Shown here one piece after another: positions 63,164 to 64,000 of a stretch of DNA of 64,000 nucleotides. The stretch's first letter is position 1. Each line of letters starts with the position of its first letter. The DNA comes from Ignavibacteriales bacterium (GTDB lineage: Bacteria; Bacteroidota; Ignavibacteria; Ignavibacteriales; Melioribacteraceae). The stretch spans positions 558,001 to 622,000 of the forward strand of contig JAPLFF010000003.1 in the NCBI GenBank assembly GCA_026390775.1. Direction: 5' to 3'. Below the pieces are notes generated by a model. It searched no databases, had not been told where the DNA came from, and worked only from the letters and a program-made list of their open reading frames with translations. A program made the translations under genes and the position numbers.

Positions 63164-64000
63164 TTAAGATTTTGGATGTGCTTTTTTGTATGATTTCTTT
63201 AATCTCTCGATACTAACGTGGGTATAAATTTGAGTTGTTGAGAGATTTTCATGACCTAAGATTTCTTTCACTGCCATAATATCTGCTTCCCTATCAAGCA
63301 TATGTGTTGCAGCACTATGCCGTAATATGTGAGGACTTTTTTTATCTATATCAGTAACTAGCGACAAATAATGCTTTACAATATTATAAACCGAGTGACG
63401 AGAAATTCTTTCTCCGGATTCGTTCTTAAATAATGGCTCTGATCCGTTGGATGAAGATGTACTTTTAAAATACTCTTTTAGTACAACAGCTGATTTCGAT
63501 CCTAAAGGAACAATTCTAACTTTCGATCCTTTGCCCAATACTCTTATACTCATACTATGAAAATCAATGTCTGCAAAATTGAGAGAACATAATTCAGAGA
63601 CACGAAATGCACATCCATATAGTAATTCAAGTATTGCTTTTATCTTAATTGATGATTCGTCCTTCTTTTCATCCAGTAATCTATAAATTTCTAAAAAAGA
63701 GTCAAGACTAATTATTTCCGGTAATTTTCGTTTTACTTTTGGATTAGGGATTTTTGATATGGGATTATTTTCGATAAGATCATTTCTTAGTGCAAAATTA
63801 AATAATCTTCTTAAGGCAGAAAGTTTTCTGGATATTGTGCTTTTCGTGACTCCCTTCTCACTAAGGTTTATTACAAAATGCCGGATTGTCTTTTCAGTTA
63901 TCAGATTGAACGATGAGATTTCTCTATCATTACAAAATTTGATAAATTCATTTAGATCTCGAGTATAAGCATCAATTGTATTTTGTGATGCGCGGCTTAC
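63164..64000 (-). CDS. Tyrosine recombinase XerC/XerD-like (start beyond right edge)
   Basis: The open frame runs to the window edge, so the start is missing. About 278 residues are visible. The N-terminal SAM-like core-binding domain (SQNTIDAYTRDLNEFIKF) precedes the catalytic domain: GCAFRVSELCSL (Arg1), GKGSKVRIVPLG (Lys), HILRHSAATHML (HxxR) and GHENLSTTQIYTHVS (His, Tyr nucleophile). Location at the head of the hpf-hprK operon and length fit the dimer-resolving Xer of the chromosome. It is not an integron integrase, because the IntI-specific insertion is not visible. Confidence 0.9.
   Translation of the reverse strand, partial: VSRASQNTIDAYTRDLNEFIKFCNDREISSFNLITEKTIRHFVINLSEKGVTKSTISRKLSALRRLFNFALRNDLIENNPISKIPNPKVKRKLPEIISLDSFLEIYRLLDEKKDESSIKIKAILELLYGCAFRVSELCSLNFADIDFHSMSIRVLGKGSKVRIVPLGSKSAVVLKEYFKSTSSSNGSEPLFKNESGERISRHSVYNIVKHYLSLVTDIDKKSPHILRHSAATHMLDREADIMAVKEILGHENLSTTQIYTHVSIERLKKSYKKAHPKS

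Noticed and set aside
63164-64000. Integron integrase for the cassette-like run
   Set aside because: The tyrosine recombinase at the right edge shows ordinary XerC/D features and is 47 kb away; it lacks the visible IntI-specific insertion.

Overview
The window is an AT-rich bacterial chromosome segment. It most resembles the Ignavibacteria/Chlorobi side of the Bacteroidota (inference). Two secreted proteins end in the NYPNPFNP-type C-terminal domain used by type IX secretion, and the gene complement suits a Gram-negative of that group: three family-9 glycosyltransferases, a GlmU-like nucleotidyltransferase, a DUF5683 protein, CdaA, HPr kinase and a GIN-domain lipoprotein. No rRNA, CRISPR array, complete IS or plasmid replication gene was seen. 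The only tRNA is tRNA-Pro(GGG).

Layout. (1) 1-7340, plus strand: the tail of clpC, then a pterin dehydratase, pyrE, a secreted M64 peptidase, a SpoIIE-type phosphatase, and an isolated pair of bacterial-microcompartment genes, pduS and pduT. (2) 7346-16951, minus strand: mostly small accessory genes (membrane proteins, YdeI-like, DUF2569), one gene that looks frameshifted, and a nine-heme secreted cytochrome. RidA-like, CBM-like and DUF4260 genes follow each other like cassettes, separated by attC-like palindromes. (3) 17062-24205: an SDR enzyme, a two-gene ABC exporter and a 1297-residue TPR plus triple AAA+ protein. (4) 24369-32229: GIN lipoprotein, purE, a CDF transporter, a lone [2Fe-2S] protein, and a leftward operon of three glycosyltransferases, a homocysteine methyltransferase and ispE. 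(5) 32230-41520: the accessory island. It holds a broken Bro-N gene, a GMC oxidoreductase, a large PD-(D/E)xK-like protein, an hsdM remnant, and five single genes (unknown, Bro-N, DUF559 nuclease, cupredoxin, DUF4382 lipoprotein). These five are separated by a composite repeat that contains a copy of the 3' end of the neighbouring rqcH gene plus GACCACCCC...GGGGTGGTC palindromes. (6) 41525-64000: housekeeping. It includes rqcH, a GlmU-like gene, PASTA, rpe, folP, cdaA, parAB, ppx, aroQ, tRNA-Pro, purF, pgsA, ftsY, and a leftward operon of xer, hpf, hprK, an M23 peptidase, DUF2795, holB and ricT, followed by hbd.

How the genes fit together. The conserved blocks carry nucleotide synthesis (pyrE, purE, purF), folate and isoprenoid steps, envelope assembly, c-di-AMP synthesis, chromosome partitioning and protein targeting. 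The most novel-looking parts are the single-gene modules next to the rqcH 3' end (about 37.0-41.5 kb), the cassette-like run at 15.0-17.0 kb, the orphan microcompartment pair, and the large PD-(D/E)xK protein. Annotations rest on reading translated sequence and motifs by eye. No database search was run.
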